Assembly (NCBI GenBank): GCA_038503035.1
Contig: JAVSML010024617.1
Span: 989,868 to 1,053,867, forward strand
Reading direction: 5' to 3'
Length of the DNA: 64,000 nt
Source: Crocodylus rhombifer
Taxonomy: Eukaryota; Chordata; Crocodylia; Crocodylidae
In this document: positions 1 to 11,990 of the stretch, piece by piece
How positions within the stretch are numbered: position 1 is the stretch's first letter
How the letters are laid out: each line of letters starts with the position of its first letter
Translations under genes and position numbers: made by a program
Notes under the pieces: model-generated
Databases searched by the model: none
What the model saw: the letters and a program-made list of their open reading frames with translations, nothing else
What the model was told of the DNA's origin: nothing

Positions 1-616
1 GTTGCAGCAGTACCTAAAATGTGTGGGAAATTTCCAGTGTCTGAGGGTGATGGAGTTCCTATCTTTTGAAGATCATAGAATTTTAAAATGCATGCAGAAA
101 ATGAACAGGCTGATAATAATAGCACAGGTCATGTTGGTAACACATTAACATGGACCCTACTGTTTCATTTTCACACTTTAAAATGGGAGTTAGCAGTGGC
201 CCGAATTAACACAGCTCAGTCCAAAAGTAGGCCAGTGCTTATGATCCAGCCACCAAATGCTGCTAGTTCTTCTTGCTGCTGTCCCAGCTTTGTAAACCTG
301 ATGAAATGACTTGGCAAGAGGATCCAGCCCATGGGCCACAGGTTGCTGACTTTTTTACTTTAAAGCATTTGTCATCTTATTTTCTAGTTGTAGACTTCCA
401 GTTTTGTGTAATTCAGCCTCTTGTTTTCAGTTCTAAAAGTTTATGTGTACATTTCTTAATGTTCTATTTCACTTTCTGAAATGCCTTTTTATGTTACATG
501 CCAAAAATGTATCTTCAAATAGTGACTTAAGTAGAGAGAATGTGGACTCTTCAGGCAAAGAAGGGCTCTGCCTGTGTTCAGGAGATGTACCTTAAAATCA
601 GTTGAATGTGATAGAG

Positions 617-918
617 CAGGGGTAGGTAGTTTTTTTTGGCTGGAGTGCCGAAAAGCAAAACAGTGTCTACCTTTTGAAGGTGCCGGAATACCAACATGCC
701 AGAAAAACAAAACAAGGGCAGGGGATACATGGCAGGGTGTCCTGCTTGTGCCCCTTCCCCCCCCATCCCAGGCTCCGTGGCTATCAGGAGTTGCCCAGAA
801 CCTGGGCGAGCTGCAAACAGCTGCTGCCTCCCTACTCTGGCCCCAGCCACAATGTGTGCCAAGGAAAATGGCCTCACGTGCCATGCTCAGCATGTGCGCC
901 AGGGGTTGCAGACCCCTG
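617..918. mobile_element. Possible hAT-like MITE
   Basis: Begins caggggtaggtag and ends gcagacccctg, giving short CAGGGG...CCCTG termini like the better supported hAT elements here, with a more GC-rich interior. The flanks (tgatagag on the left, caattaga on the right) do not form a clean 8-bp duplication. The open frames across it look like chance. Confidence 0.4.
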
Positions 919-1236
919 CAATTAGAGTTAAGTTCTTTGTAAAAACTCAAGGGATTTCTTCTCTGTATCTTGGCCTTCCTCTCTTGAGATGCTTCTCTTC
1001 ACTCTTGATGAAATGAAGATTTCATGAGTTGGAAGAATCTAAGTGGAAGCAGCAATGTGAGCTGATTCCTAGGATGGGAGAGTTTACCAGGCACCAAAAT
1101 ACAATCTAAAGTACTTTAATTTTGTTCTTTTCTTGTATAGTTAGATCTTTCCCTCTTCTGGTTCCATCTCTACTCTTAACGTGGCTGAGGGGAACACTGG
1201 GCAAGCCAGTGGCTTTCAGGTTTCCTCTTGCTTTAT

Positions 1237-3086
1237 TTTCATAGTTTCTAGGGTTGGAAGGGACCTGAGCAGATCATCTAGTCCGACCCCCTGCCATGGC
1301 AGGAAAGAATACTGGGGTCAAACGACCCCAGCAAGATGTGCATCTAACCTCCTCTTAAACACCCCCAGGGTAGAAGCCTGCACCACTTCTCTTGGAAGTT
1401 GGTTCCAGACCCTAGCCGCCCTGACTGTGAAGTAGCGCCTCCTGATATCTAACCTAAACCTACCCTCTGCCAGCTTGTGACCGTTATTCCTGGTCACTCC
1501 TGGCGGTGCTCGGGGGAACAGCGCCTCCCCACCCCCCAACTGGTTTATAACAGGCCACAAGATCCCCCCTCAGCCTTCTCTTTTGGAGGCTGAACAGGTT
1601 TGGGTCCCATAGCCACTCCTCATAAGGCCTGCCCTGTTGTCCCCTGATCATATGAGTGGCCCTCCTCTGGACCCTCTTCATGCTGTCAACATCCCTCTTG
1701 AAGTGTGGCGCCCAGAACTGGATGCAATACTCCAGCTGTGGCCTGACCAGTGCCGCATAGAGGGGGAGGATCACCTCTTTGGACCTGCTTGAGATGCATC
1801 TGTGGATGCATGACAAGGTGCGGTTGGCCTTCCTAACTGCCTCTCCACACTGCTGGCCCATATTCATCTTGGAGTCAATGATGACCCCCAGATCCTTTTC
1901 CGCCTCCGTGCTGACAAGAGGGGAGTTACCTACCTGTAGGTATGGTGCCGGTTGTTCCTGCCGAGGTGCATCACCTTGCAATTGTCTGTGTTGAAACCAA
2001 TCCTATTCTCGTCAGCCCACCCTTGTAACCTGTCTAGGTCTGATTGTAGCCTGTTGCATCCTTCCAGTGTGCCCATGTCCCCCCACATCTTAGTGTCATC
2101 AGCAAATTTGAACAGGGTGCTTTTTACCCCCTCATCCAAATCACTGATGAAGATGTTGAACAGTGCGGGCTCGAGGACCGAGCCCTGCGGAACCCCACTG
2201 CCCACGTCCTTCCAGGTTGAGAAGGACCCATCCACTACCACCCTCTGGGTGCGGCCCTCCAGCCAGTTGGTGACCCATTTGACTGTGTGGGTGTCTACAC
2301 CACAGCCCCCCAGTTTCTTAATGGGAATGGGGTGAGAGATGGTGTCAAAGGCCTTCCGAAAGTCCAGGAAGACTATGTCCACTGCTACCCCTGCATCTAA
2401 GGATTTGGTGATCTGGTCCTTGAAGGCCACCAGGTTGGTCTGACGGGATCTGCTGCTAATGAACCCTTGTTGGTTGCCCCTAAGCATAATCTCCCCTACT
2501 GTCCCCTCGTGGATATGTGCCAGAATAATTTTCTCAAAGAGCTTGCCCAGGATTGAGGTAAGACTAACTGGCCTATAGTTTCCCGGGTCCTCCTTCCTCC
2601 CCTTTTTTTTGAAGATGGGAACCACATTGGCCCTCTTCCAGTCCTCTGGTACCACACCAGAGCACCATGAGCACTTGTAAAGCTGTGCCAGGGGTCCTGC
2701 AATGACCTCAGCCAATTCCCTCTACTCTAAGGTGGAGATCGTCCAGACCAGCTGATTTGAATATATCCAGTCCTTCCAGAAGTTCCCCAAGTAGTTTCTC
2801 AACAACCCTTGGCCTAGGTGCGCCTCCCCTGGGATCTAAGGGGGGTTTGGGGGCGGGGGGGGCGGTGACTGTTCCAGTCCCTGCTTAGGAAAATGGAGGC
2901 AAAGAAATTGTTAAATATGTTGGCTTTGTCATCTGGTGTGACAACCAGATTTCCTAACGTGTCCTGCAGGGGCTCCACATTACCCGGAACCTTCTTTTTG
3001 CCGGCTATGTATTTTTAAAAAAGGACTTCATGTTGTGCTTGATCCGGGAAGCTAGTCCCAGTTCCATCTCTGCCTTACTGTCTTCT
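1237..3086 (-). mobile_element. CR1 LINE, 5'-truncated, ORF2 relic
   Basis: Non-LTR retrotransposon read on the minus strand. 1930-2715 encodes a reverse transcriptase segment with LTSILGKLFEK, FLDFRKAFDT, GVPQGSVL and the catalytic FADD (codons at 2095-2106). It then shifts frame into 1484-1981 (LGVIIDSKMNM, CIHRCISSRSKEVILPLYAA) and again into 1318-1560 (RLDIRRRYFTVRAARVWNQL). The 3' terminus is the ccaaccctagaaactatgaaa end at 1237. Homology to the longer copy at 49241 stops near 3086, so endonuclease and ORF1 are missing. Frameshifts make it inactive. It closely resembles the 49241 copy by eye, so both belong to one fairly young subfamily. Confidence 0.95.
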
Positions 3087-5537
3087 TACCTTGGGTCATG
3101 GGAGGAGGAACGTCTTCTGACAAGTGTAATGCTTCACATTCATGAAATAGAAGAATTCAGGACCATCTTTTGGTTACACTACACAGTTATTATCAGTTGA
3201 CATTGTTTGGTGGTTGAAGCTTAACTGCTAGTACATAAAATCCTGCTCATCTTTGCGTGAAGTAAATGTGAATTAAGGTAGTGTAATTCCATAGAGATGT
3301 CATTTCAATACAAGACTGAAATGACAGTTCCTACTTTGCACAGAATGTGGAAAATGAACCTTCAGTCTGACTGATTCTTGACAAGAACAAAAAACCAAAA
3401 ACCTACATGATCCATGCCTTTACCAGACTATAATTCCCCTTTTGCTGTTTTTTTGCTGTGATGTATTACTGTTTATCTCTGCATTTCTGTACCTGAATTC
3501 TGTACGTCAAAAATTTAATTTTTAAAATAAAACACTGGCTGTTTCTGTCAGCCAATCAGAGTGCGAATAAAACATGACAGACAGATGGACTTAAGCTTTT
3601 ATAATATTAAAATAATAAATATTAAATATGCCATTACACAATTTCTCTCGCATTCCCCCCATAAATGTTTTGTGTATCCCCAAGAGTATGCATGCCACCG
3701 TTTGGAAACCTCTGCTTTAAAGGCATAAAAGGATACAGACCTGATTTGATTGATCCCTTGTGAAGTAGTTGATCCCAGGCAAGTAAAATCAGGTTTGTCA
3801 GAAAAAGAGCTATTAAAAACCATTGCAGATCGCACCAACAATTTAAACTGTTATTATACTTTGTAGCAGTTGTAAATCAATGCTGTGACTGAAAATGAAA
3901 AGATAAGTTAGGCAGTGATAACAGTGAGGGCTCTTCCTGCTATGTAGTAGCAACTTCTTTGCTTAATAAGGCAGTTTAAAATCTATAAATGTTAATGAAT
4001 CTGCAGTGCTCTTTTCAACAGTTTGTAGATACCAGTATTATAAGATCAATGTACTTCATTCCTGATGTTGCCACTGATCGTGTTATGTAATGTTCTCAGA
4101 AAAACAAGGTCAATGGTAATCACTTATTCAGCAAGAAAAGAATTGCCAACCAAAGCTCTTGGAGGATTAATAAACTAGTTTCACGTGGTAGATTCAAGAT
4201 AAAGCATTTCATCTGTGCTGGCTTAAAAAAATATACATGGAGAGAGTTGTGTGATGGCAAGTTGCCAGGTGTTTCTTAATGAGTGTTCACTTTTCTTATC
4301 CTGTTTTTCCTCCCCCCCCCTTTTCATTTTAGATATTGCTTGCATGCTTATTTCACAAACTGGAGAGAGTTCAAATGAATGTAACAATTTCACCAAAGTC
4401 TTACAAATATTTTCACTGAAAACTTAGACTGTATGAACAAGACCTGCATCTTCTGTCTCCAGGGAAAATGTGCAAGAATGCAAGTAATTTCAGAGCATAT
4501 ACTTGAGGCCTTCTGATGGGCCTTTTATTTTTTAGCAAGGTCCCTGGATTTGGTAGCTCTCTCATGCACCAACCTGAAATTCTCTAATTCATGTATATAA
4601 GAAAGAGAAGCTATTACAATCTCAGCCAAATTAGGAATATGGATGAAACACCCATGTACTTCAGTAAGCCAACAAACCAAACCAGGATGTCACTAGCACT
4701 AAAAGTATACTGATGAAGACTACAGGCCATGAGAAGAAAAACATTATTATAATTCTGGGTTGATGGGATGAAACTAAAGCCAATGGCCATCTTCTAAAGA
4801 AAAACAATTCCCAAGAAAAAACAGTTTCCTATTGGTGTTTGTTATTCATGTTTTAGATGTTGTTTGATTGAAGGATTTTTAAATTTTGTTTTAGTGCAGG
4901 CTATGGTGACCAGTGCTAATTCCTGCTGATGGTGCTAATCATGACAGGGATTGTTCAGTTAATTGTTCCTGTTCTGTGGTGAGTGATTGCTGATTGTGTG
5001 TAACCTCTGGTGATAAGTGATCATAGTGCTAATCATGCCAACAGCTATTTGTTCTCGTTTCTGAATAAAATGCAGGTTGTCTTACATACCATCCCTATGA
5101 AAATCCTAAACTTTCACATTGGAAAATGGGTTGACCTATACACCATGAAATAAGATTATTAGTATTGGGATTTATATTACCATATTTCTCTGTGGGACTT
5201 AATGATTGTCAATGATTAGGTAAACTGGACCTTTTAAACAAAACCATGGACTCCTTTTAACCTTCAACTAATTTAACTCTATTCTGAAATCACATGGGCT
5301 TTTACAACAAAGAATTGGCCCTATTGGGGTGTATAAGGCTAAGCATGAATCTCTGGGGAAATGATCCAAAGATCAGAAGTTCCTTGACAGAGAGGTGGGG
5401 AAGTGCAAACCTCTAGGGAGCAATGTTTAGCTAGAAAGATGGGAGAGAGAGCCTGGTGCACTGTAAACCTCAGCAAGATTTAAAAACTAAAAGGCCAAAG
5501 AAGGTTTATGACTACTTAGGGTACAGATGGAAGTAAC

Positions 5538-5540
<3 letters not shown>

Positions 5541-5577
<37 letters not shown>
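5541..5577. repeat. Poly(A) run, 37 nt
   Basis: An uninterrupted run of 37 A. It could be the tail of a retroposed sequence, but I recognise no element upstream, and no target duplication is evident. Confidence 0.95.
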
Positions 5578-5579
<2 letters not shown>

Positions 5580-6639
5580 GTAAGGTTTCAAAAAGCTAAC
5601 ACTTTGAATCAGGGACATGGGTATAGACCCCACTTCCCCTGCCCAGCTGAAACACCTCAAGATCACCGCAGTTGCATGCATTTGTTTGCTCTCTAGACAG
5701 GACTGACTATAGGAGGGTCCAGGTACAACTGGGGGGCTGGGGGTGCATAGGTATTTAGTGGGGGGAGGCATGGGATTTAGCAGGGGTCTTGGGGAGGGGA
5801 GCAGTCACTGGAGCATGGAGGTCTGTAGTGACAGTGGGGCACCACTTGGATACTTGGCTCTCCAGTTCCCAGTTCTCCAAATCTCTTCTCTTCCCCTCTC
5901 TGAGGAGCAGGGATGTAAAGGAGGCTGGGGGGCTGGAGAGCCTGGCTTTAAGGGAGGAGGAAGTGCAGGGTCTGTCAAGTGCCCGGATCACTTCCTAGGT
6001 GAAAAGCACTTAGCATCAGGAGCTCCCAACAGGGGTTGGGTGGGAATGGGAGAGTCTGTTGTAGTGGTATGGAGCTGCAGGGACTCCAGCTCCAAATACC
6101 CCTCTTCCTGTTCTCCCCCTTGAGCAGAGAAGTAGAAGGGATGGAGACTGACATGCTTATCACCTCAGAGGCCCCCAGGAGCGGACCCAATGGTTGTTAC
6201 ACTGTTCGCCCATCTCTTCCTCCCTCCCTCCTTTCTGGAGATCCTATGGGATCCCTGTCCCTCTATACACATAGCAAAGAAAATTAAACCCTTGAAAATA
6301 ACACCTGATTTCAAGAAGTGCTGTTTTGGAGCATTTCAGCCACATTTGGAATATTTCAAAGGCATATGAATTGCTTGAGTTAAGTGTATCCACACTGATA
6401 GTGAAAGGAGAGGACTATAGTAGTAGCACCTGAAACTACAAGGGGAAAGCCCCTGGTAAAGCTGTCACAACTTCAGTTAGTAATAATGAGTGATGGATAG
6501 GGGAAGCCAGTGACTAATACTTGTGAATGGAACTGTTAATGATGTTGGCAATTCAGGAGAAAACCCCTGCAGTGTATAAAACTGATGCACAAAGCATAAA
6601 TTGCCTCATTAGTCTCATCATTAGAAGGGGGACAGGTAA

Positions 6640-7660
6640 TGATGCAGAATATCCCATGTAGGTCACCAGTTCAGATTCAGTTCAGGAATCTACAAATCCA
6701 GATCAAATCGGGAGACCTGTTAAAAGGTCCAAATCATTTCAGAAGCCTCCGAATTTGATTTGGGGAGATCTGGCCATAGACTATCCAGGCAGCAGTCCCC
6801 GATGATGCTGGACACGGATGCCTCCAGCTCCTAAGTCTGTTGTGGTGGGCAAAAGGAAAGGGCGTGGGAAGGGGGCAGATCAATGCCCCCACGGTGAGGG
6901 AGGAATTGGGGCTGGGACAAGCTGCCTAGCCAGGGTGGAGAGGTACAGGACTCAGAGGGGGGATCCTGTCACTATGTGCCATCTGCTTGGGAGCTGCTCC
7001 TCTGGTGGCTCTCATAGCTGGTCTAGGAGGGCATGTGCCCCTGGATCTGCGCGGGCTGGGCTGCACTCCTGGAGGCTACCCCCAGCTGCCCACTGCAGGG
7101 CTGCACTCCACAGGGCAGGCAGAACCGGGGCTGTGCTCTGGGCAGCAAGCCCCCACTGCTGGGCTGCACTGGCACTGTCCTGTGCCTCACTGCCCCAGCT
7201 GGGCAAGTGGCAGGAGGGCATAACCCCTGCCCCCAGCGCCTTCCGCCACCCATCCAGAATGCAGCCTGGCCCAGCCTGCCCTACACAGATCCGGGGGCAC
7301 GTGCCCGCTCCCATTCCCTCCCAGACCAGTGGTGAGAGCCACCAAAGGAGCCACTGGAAAAGCAACCCCCAGACAGGCAGCTCATGGTGGCACACAATTG
7401 TGAGAGCCCCCACCCCGGCTGGGCAGCTGGTCTCAGACCCAATCCCAATCACTCCCTGCTGTGGGGGCATTGATCTGCCCCTGCCCCATACCCCCTCCCT
7501 CCCCCCTCTGTCTGCCGCAACAGACTTACTAGCTGGAGGTAGCTGTGTCCAGTGTTGTCAACGACTACTGCCTGTATAGTCTATGGCTGAACCTCTGAAT
7601 CAGCACTGAATGGAATTGGGACAGTTATTCGAATCACCGAATCCAAATCTGAAGCAAACA
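6640..7660. mobile_element. GC-rich insert, probable non-autonomous DNA element
   Basis: A block much richer in G+C than its surroundings. The right edge has cgaatcaccgaatccaaatc then tttgcacagg, like the right end of the hAT element at 58054-59915. Its interior (gcagatcaatgcccccac, then cctggatctgcgcggg) resembles parts of the elements at 37842 and 40909, so the three may be related. Ends and target duplication were not resolved. The long frames inside (for example 6818-7579) are low-complexity translations of GC-rich DNA. Confidence 0.4.
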
Positions 7661-7946
7661 CTTTCTGCTTTGCACAGGCCTCCTTTCTACCCCTCTGTTT
7701 GTGAGAGAAGTCTGGGTATTCTCAGTTATTGCTAGTTTTCAGAATAGTCCTTCTCAGCTGTCAACAAGGTGTCAAGGAACTCTGCCCAGGGCTGTATTAC
7801 TACTATCTCTGTGACGAGACTTGCAAAGAAGTAAATTAAAGCTGTAGAGTTGTTTGTAATAACTGCTTTTCAGAGATCAAACTCCCCCCCACCCCCACCC
7901 CTTCCATATCAAACCACTCTGCTACTGCTCAGTTTTTACTCTAGTG

Positions 7947-8196
7947 CAGTGGTTTTCAAACTTTTTAAGACTCCAGGCACCCCTTGTTAATCTGAAGGAC
8001 CCCCAGAAAATACCAGCTCTCAATCTTCACTTTTTCTGACTACATAAAAATGATAAAGCCATTCTTTCGTTGCAGAAAACTCAAAGATCATAAATGGTCA
8101 GAATGTTTTTAACAGTGTGATTTTACTATCTGAAGTCTCCAGGTATATCTTGTGAATCATGTTTTCACACCACAGCATCCTGGTTGAAAATTACTG
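7947..8196. mobile_element. hAT-type MITE with 8-bp target duplication
   Basis: Starts cagtggttttcaaac and ends ggttgaaaattactg, which are inverted termini of the CAGTGGTTCTCAA type typical of hAT elements. Flanked by ctctagtg (7939-7946) and ctgtagtg (8197-8204), an 8-bp duplication with one mismatch. 250 bp, no coding capacity. Confidence 0.8.
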
Positions 8197-8405
8197 CTGT
8201 AGTGCATGGCCCTCTGTGGTCTAATCTATGTCAATAGAGTTGTGTTGGTTTAACACTGCTGACTTTTATTCCTTAAATCCAATCTGGTTAAACTTTCACC
8301 TGGACAATAGACCCTTTAAAATTGGTTTAAACCTTGCCTAAATTTTCTTTCGCTTAATTCAGAATTTTATCAATATGTTTGTCCTTCACAGGTGAAGACA
8401 ACTGC

Positions 8406-8512
8406 ATCCAGTGAGGAGGGAGCCGGGGGGGGGGAAGAGAGAAAAGAAAAAGGGAGGGAGAGGAGATAAGGAGAAAAGAGAGAGAGGAAAAAGAAAAGAG
8501 GAGGGTGGAGGC
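8406..8512 (+). repeat. Homopurine (GA-rich) tract
   Basis: About 100 nt that are almost all G and A on the + strand (gggaagagagaaaag..., with a 10-G run). It lies at the 3' side of the reverse transcriptase relic and may be its decayed 3' sequence or a separate simple repeat. Confidence 0.8.
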
Positions 8513-8519
8513 TAGGTCA

Positions 8520-9895
8520 CGTGGGTACGTAGGTGACTTATAAGCTTGTTCTTTGCCTTGAACAATCTGGTGCAGGAAAGTCAAGAAAGTTATGCAGACT
8601 GGGCACGAGAAGTTTTTTGTTTTCTTGGCCACGTGTTTCTTCATTGCTTTTGCCGTGCGTTGCTGTTCAAAGGCCAGTGCTCCATTCTGGATTGATGACT
8701 TCCAGGATGGACAGTTGTGAGCTATTTGTTCCCATGACTCTGGGTCAATGCCGAAATTTTTTAGGGACACCTGTAGGGTGTCCTTGTACCACTCCTTTGA
8801 TGTGCTGTGAGAGCATATTCCATTTGATAGGTTGCCATAGAAAATTTTCTTTGGCAGGCAAGTATCAGGCATTTTTGAAAGGTAGCTGGCCCATCTTAGC
8901 TGCTCCATTTTCAGTACAGAGTGAATACTGGGGTGATCTGATCTTCGGAGCACCTTGGTGTCCGGAATCCTGTCCTGCCACTTGATCTTTAGTATCTTTC
9001 TCACGCAGCATAGGTGGAAGTGGTTTAGTTTCTTGACATGACACTGGTAGACAGTCCAGGTTTTGCAGGCATAAAGGAGGGTTAGGAGAATGATGGCTTC
9101 GTATACCTTCAGTTCAGTCAACATTCCCTTGCCTCTGTGGGAGGGAATTACCAGACTGACTTACAGAGTCTGCTGAAGGCCATGCTAGCTGTCGCTAGTC
9201 TCACGTTGACTTCATCATCGACGTAGACAGCATGGGAGAGCGTGCTGTCTAGATAGACAAACTTGTCAACTATTGACAGTTGTTGGCCTTTAACTGGCTA
9301 GATGGACACCTTTCTGGGGTCGTTTGACCCCAGTACTCTTTCCTGCCATGGCAGGGGGTCGGACTCGATGATCTGCTGAGGTCACTTCCAACCCTAGAAA
9401 CTATGAAATTATGAAACTGAGATGCGTTTCCTGGGGTGCTGTGCCAGGCACAGGTTGAAACATCACTTTGGTCGTCTTTGTGTTAGTAGTGAGTCTGAAG
9501 TTGTTGCAGGCTAATGAGAATAGGTCCATGAACCATTGCATGGCAGCCTGTGAGCCTGTGCATAATGCACAGTTGTCAATGAAGAGGAAGTCGTGAAGCG
9601 TGCCTGTCTGGACTTTGGAGCTCGCTTGGAGCCTGTGCAGGTTGAATATGTCTCTGTCAAAGTGGTATCTGTTCCCCATACCAAGTTCAACATCTTGGAA
9701 GGCATCTGACAGCATGGCAGAGAATACCATGCTGAAAAGGGTAGGTGCAAGCACACAGCCCTGCTTGACACCATTTGTAACCAGAAAGGTGTCAGGGTGC
9801 ATTCATCCTTTGCAAGGATGTGCGCCATCATGCCATTGCGGAATTGTCGAACGATGTTGATGGATTTTCTGGGGTATCTGTATTTCATTGTGATT
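8520..9895 (-). mobile_element. Non-CR1 LINE reverse transcriptase relic, interrupted
   Basis: On the minus strand, 9888-9401 encodes pieces of a reverse transcriptase: a segment like FINMVRQF..GMMA, then NGVKQGCVLAPTLFSMVFSA and LHDFLFIDNCALCTGSQAA, where the catalytic (A/I)DD has become IDN. 9124-8354 carries the thumb and tail: LLTLLYACKTWTVYQCHVKK, LNHFHLCCVRKILKIKWQDR and a C-terminal NFSCPVC. This protein type, with LYACETWTVY and IKWQD motifs, is clearly not CR1; I cannot name the clade with confidence. A short CR1 tail on the opposite strand (9311-9416) separates the two parts. The motif change and frameshifts make it dead. Confidence 0.85.
9311..9416 (+). mobile_element. CR1 3' tail nested in another LINE
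   Basis: About 105 bp: ggggtcgtttgaccccag through ctgccatggcagggggtc to accctagaaactatgaaa. This is the 3' end of the CR1 subfamily seen at 1237 and 49241, here in + orientation, ending in a short repeat of atgaaa. It splits the minus-strand reverse transcriptase at 8520-9895, so it inserted later. Confidence 0.9.
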
Positions 9896-10705
9896 TCCCA
9901 TGTTGTACATGCTCAATAAGATTTTTTGGAAAACTTAATGAATCGCCACGTTTTAGAAGAGACTCTAGCAGCTCGCTTTTGAGCTTTCTTTGTTTGCCTT
10001 ATAGGAAAGTTTCTATTATGTGTTTACTACATTTGTCTTGCTCTTCGATCGTGTGCTTTTTGTATTGCATGTGACACCATGCTGTTAAGCAAAGTCAGTA
10101 GTCAAAAGTCAAAATCATCTTTTGTGTATTAATGAACTGAATGTGTGATTAAATTAATGTGAATGAATTAAAAAATGTTGGACCTATCAGATTGTTGCTG
10201 TGGGGGTTGTTTTTGCCTTTGCATTTTTATAGAAATAAGAAAAAGGCAAAAAACTAAATGGAAGCTTCTTTCTTTAAAGTAAAAGAAACTTGCAAAAAAC
10301 AAAGCAGTTAGAATAAAATGAAGATTCATCTGTCTTTTGAAAAGAGTATAGGAAGAAAGGGAAGTAAGTTAGTTATTACAGTCTGGAAAACTTGCACTGA
10401 GATCCACAGAGGTAAACAAATTATGTTGCACACTACTTTAAAAGCAATACTTCAGCTGACTGATAACCAGAGATTCAAGTCCATCATTGGCTGGTAGAGT
10501 AGGTCATGTTTGGCCACACCTTGCTTAATAGGCAGAGCAGAGGTGATGAGCAGTGGAACAAAGGCAAATAATCAACAAATATTAGTTTTGTTGTAGTCGA
10601 AGTTTATTTACAGCTTTTGCTAAAATAATACAATAAAATTGGCAACAAAATATTATCAAATATAATATACAGTTATTGGTACAAGCATACATTAGGAGTA
10701 TATGT

Positions 10706-11990
10706 CAGGAGCGTGCAATTATTTTGGGCAGAGGGCCACTTAATAAGTTTTGGGGAGCTGTTGAGGGCTGCATGGGTAGCCCTGCCCCTTGATGGTTGCC
10801 CCACCCCTGGTCACCGTGGTGGGACTAGAAGTCCTAGCCCCTGACCTTTGCCATCAGTCCCCTTGCCCCGGAGTACTCCTTTTGGGAGGAAGGGTGCTGT
10901 GGTCTGGAAGCTGGGAAAAAGACAGGCAGACAACATCTACTATAACTTATTTTAATTTTATTTTAAAATATTTTATACTGATTTTTGTGTTACAAAAAGT
11001 GCATCAGAAGTGGCTGCATAATAGCCCAAAATACATTCCTACTGTGTGTTTTGTGTGGGCAGTAAGGGGTGCAAGTGGCGGGGTGTGCTGAGAGAGTTGG
11101 GGCCAGGCTGCCGGCTCCATAGTGTGCAGCTCTAACAGACTGCATGTGAGCCTCACACAATGCAGCCAGGCAGACCCCATGCCCAGGCTCTGCACTTCTG
11201 CATCCCCACTCTGGATCCTACCAGTCCCAGGGCTCCGTATTCCCACCTGCCACTGCCTTTACATGCATTCCCTCTTGCAGGGCTGCCTACTGCTCCCCAC
11301 AGCCCCCACTTCCTGCAGTGCTCCCCACAGACCCTGCCACTCACCATGGCTCTGCTGCCTGCCGGTTTCCACCATGGCCCTGCCGCTCACTGGGGCCTGG
11401 TTACAGCTTTGCCACCTGCCAGGGCCCGCTGCTTGCTGCCACTCCGCCACCCACTGCCTGCCAGGGCCCATGATGGCTCTGCCGCCTGACGTAGCTCTGT
11501 TGACTGCCAGGGCCTGCCTCGGCCTGGCTGCAGCTCTGCCATCTGCTGGGGCCCACCATGGCTTCACTGCCCGCTGTGCACCACATGTGCCCCATAGTTA
11601 CCACTTCCTGTGCTGCTCCCCATGGCCCCCCTGCTGCCGTGCCATTCCCTGCACCCCCCAACACTCCCCACACCCACCACTTCCAGCCACTCCCTCTGTC
11701 CTGTCTTACCTTACTTTCCACTCGGTTGGAGGGAGGGGGTACAGCTCCAGGGGCCCAAGGCCACAAGCTGCAAAGGCTTCTTGTTGGGGCTGAGGGTGGG
11801 AAGGGGGTGGGGGGCTGGGTGGAACTGGGCTAGCCTTGTTGCTCAGCCACAGGCTCCCACTGGGTCCTGCTTCCACTTTCTACCTGTCATCTTTGACAGG
11901 TGGCCACGGGCAGATAAAAATTAATTTTCTAAAAGTTTTAAAAGCTTTGTGGGCTGGATGCAGTGCATGGATGTACTTTGCCCACCCCTG
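10706..11990. mobile_element. hAT element, 1285 bp, perfect 8-bp target duplication
   Basis: Left end caggagcgtgcaatt, right end tactttgcccacccctg, inverted termini of the CAGGGGTGGGCAA hAT type. The flanks are identical: gtatatgt at 10698-10705 and 11991-11998. The interior is GC-rich with many chance frames and no transposase that I can recognise, so it is non-autonomous. The element at 17457-17623 has the same ends and is a shorter relative. Confidence 0.9.

Noticed and set aside
6818..7579. Long + strand frame of about 250 codons
   Set aside because: Composition is that of GC-rich repeat DNA (Pro, Ser, Cys, Gly rich), several other frames are equally open, and no domain or neighbour supports a gene. 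It lies inside a probable DNA element.
11122..11793. Frame of 223 codons on the + strand
   Set aside because: Lies entirely within the hAT element at 10706-11990. The repetitive Leu/Pro/Cys/His composition comes from repeated ctgcc and gccc words, with overlapping frames on both strands.
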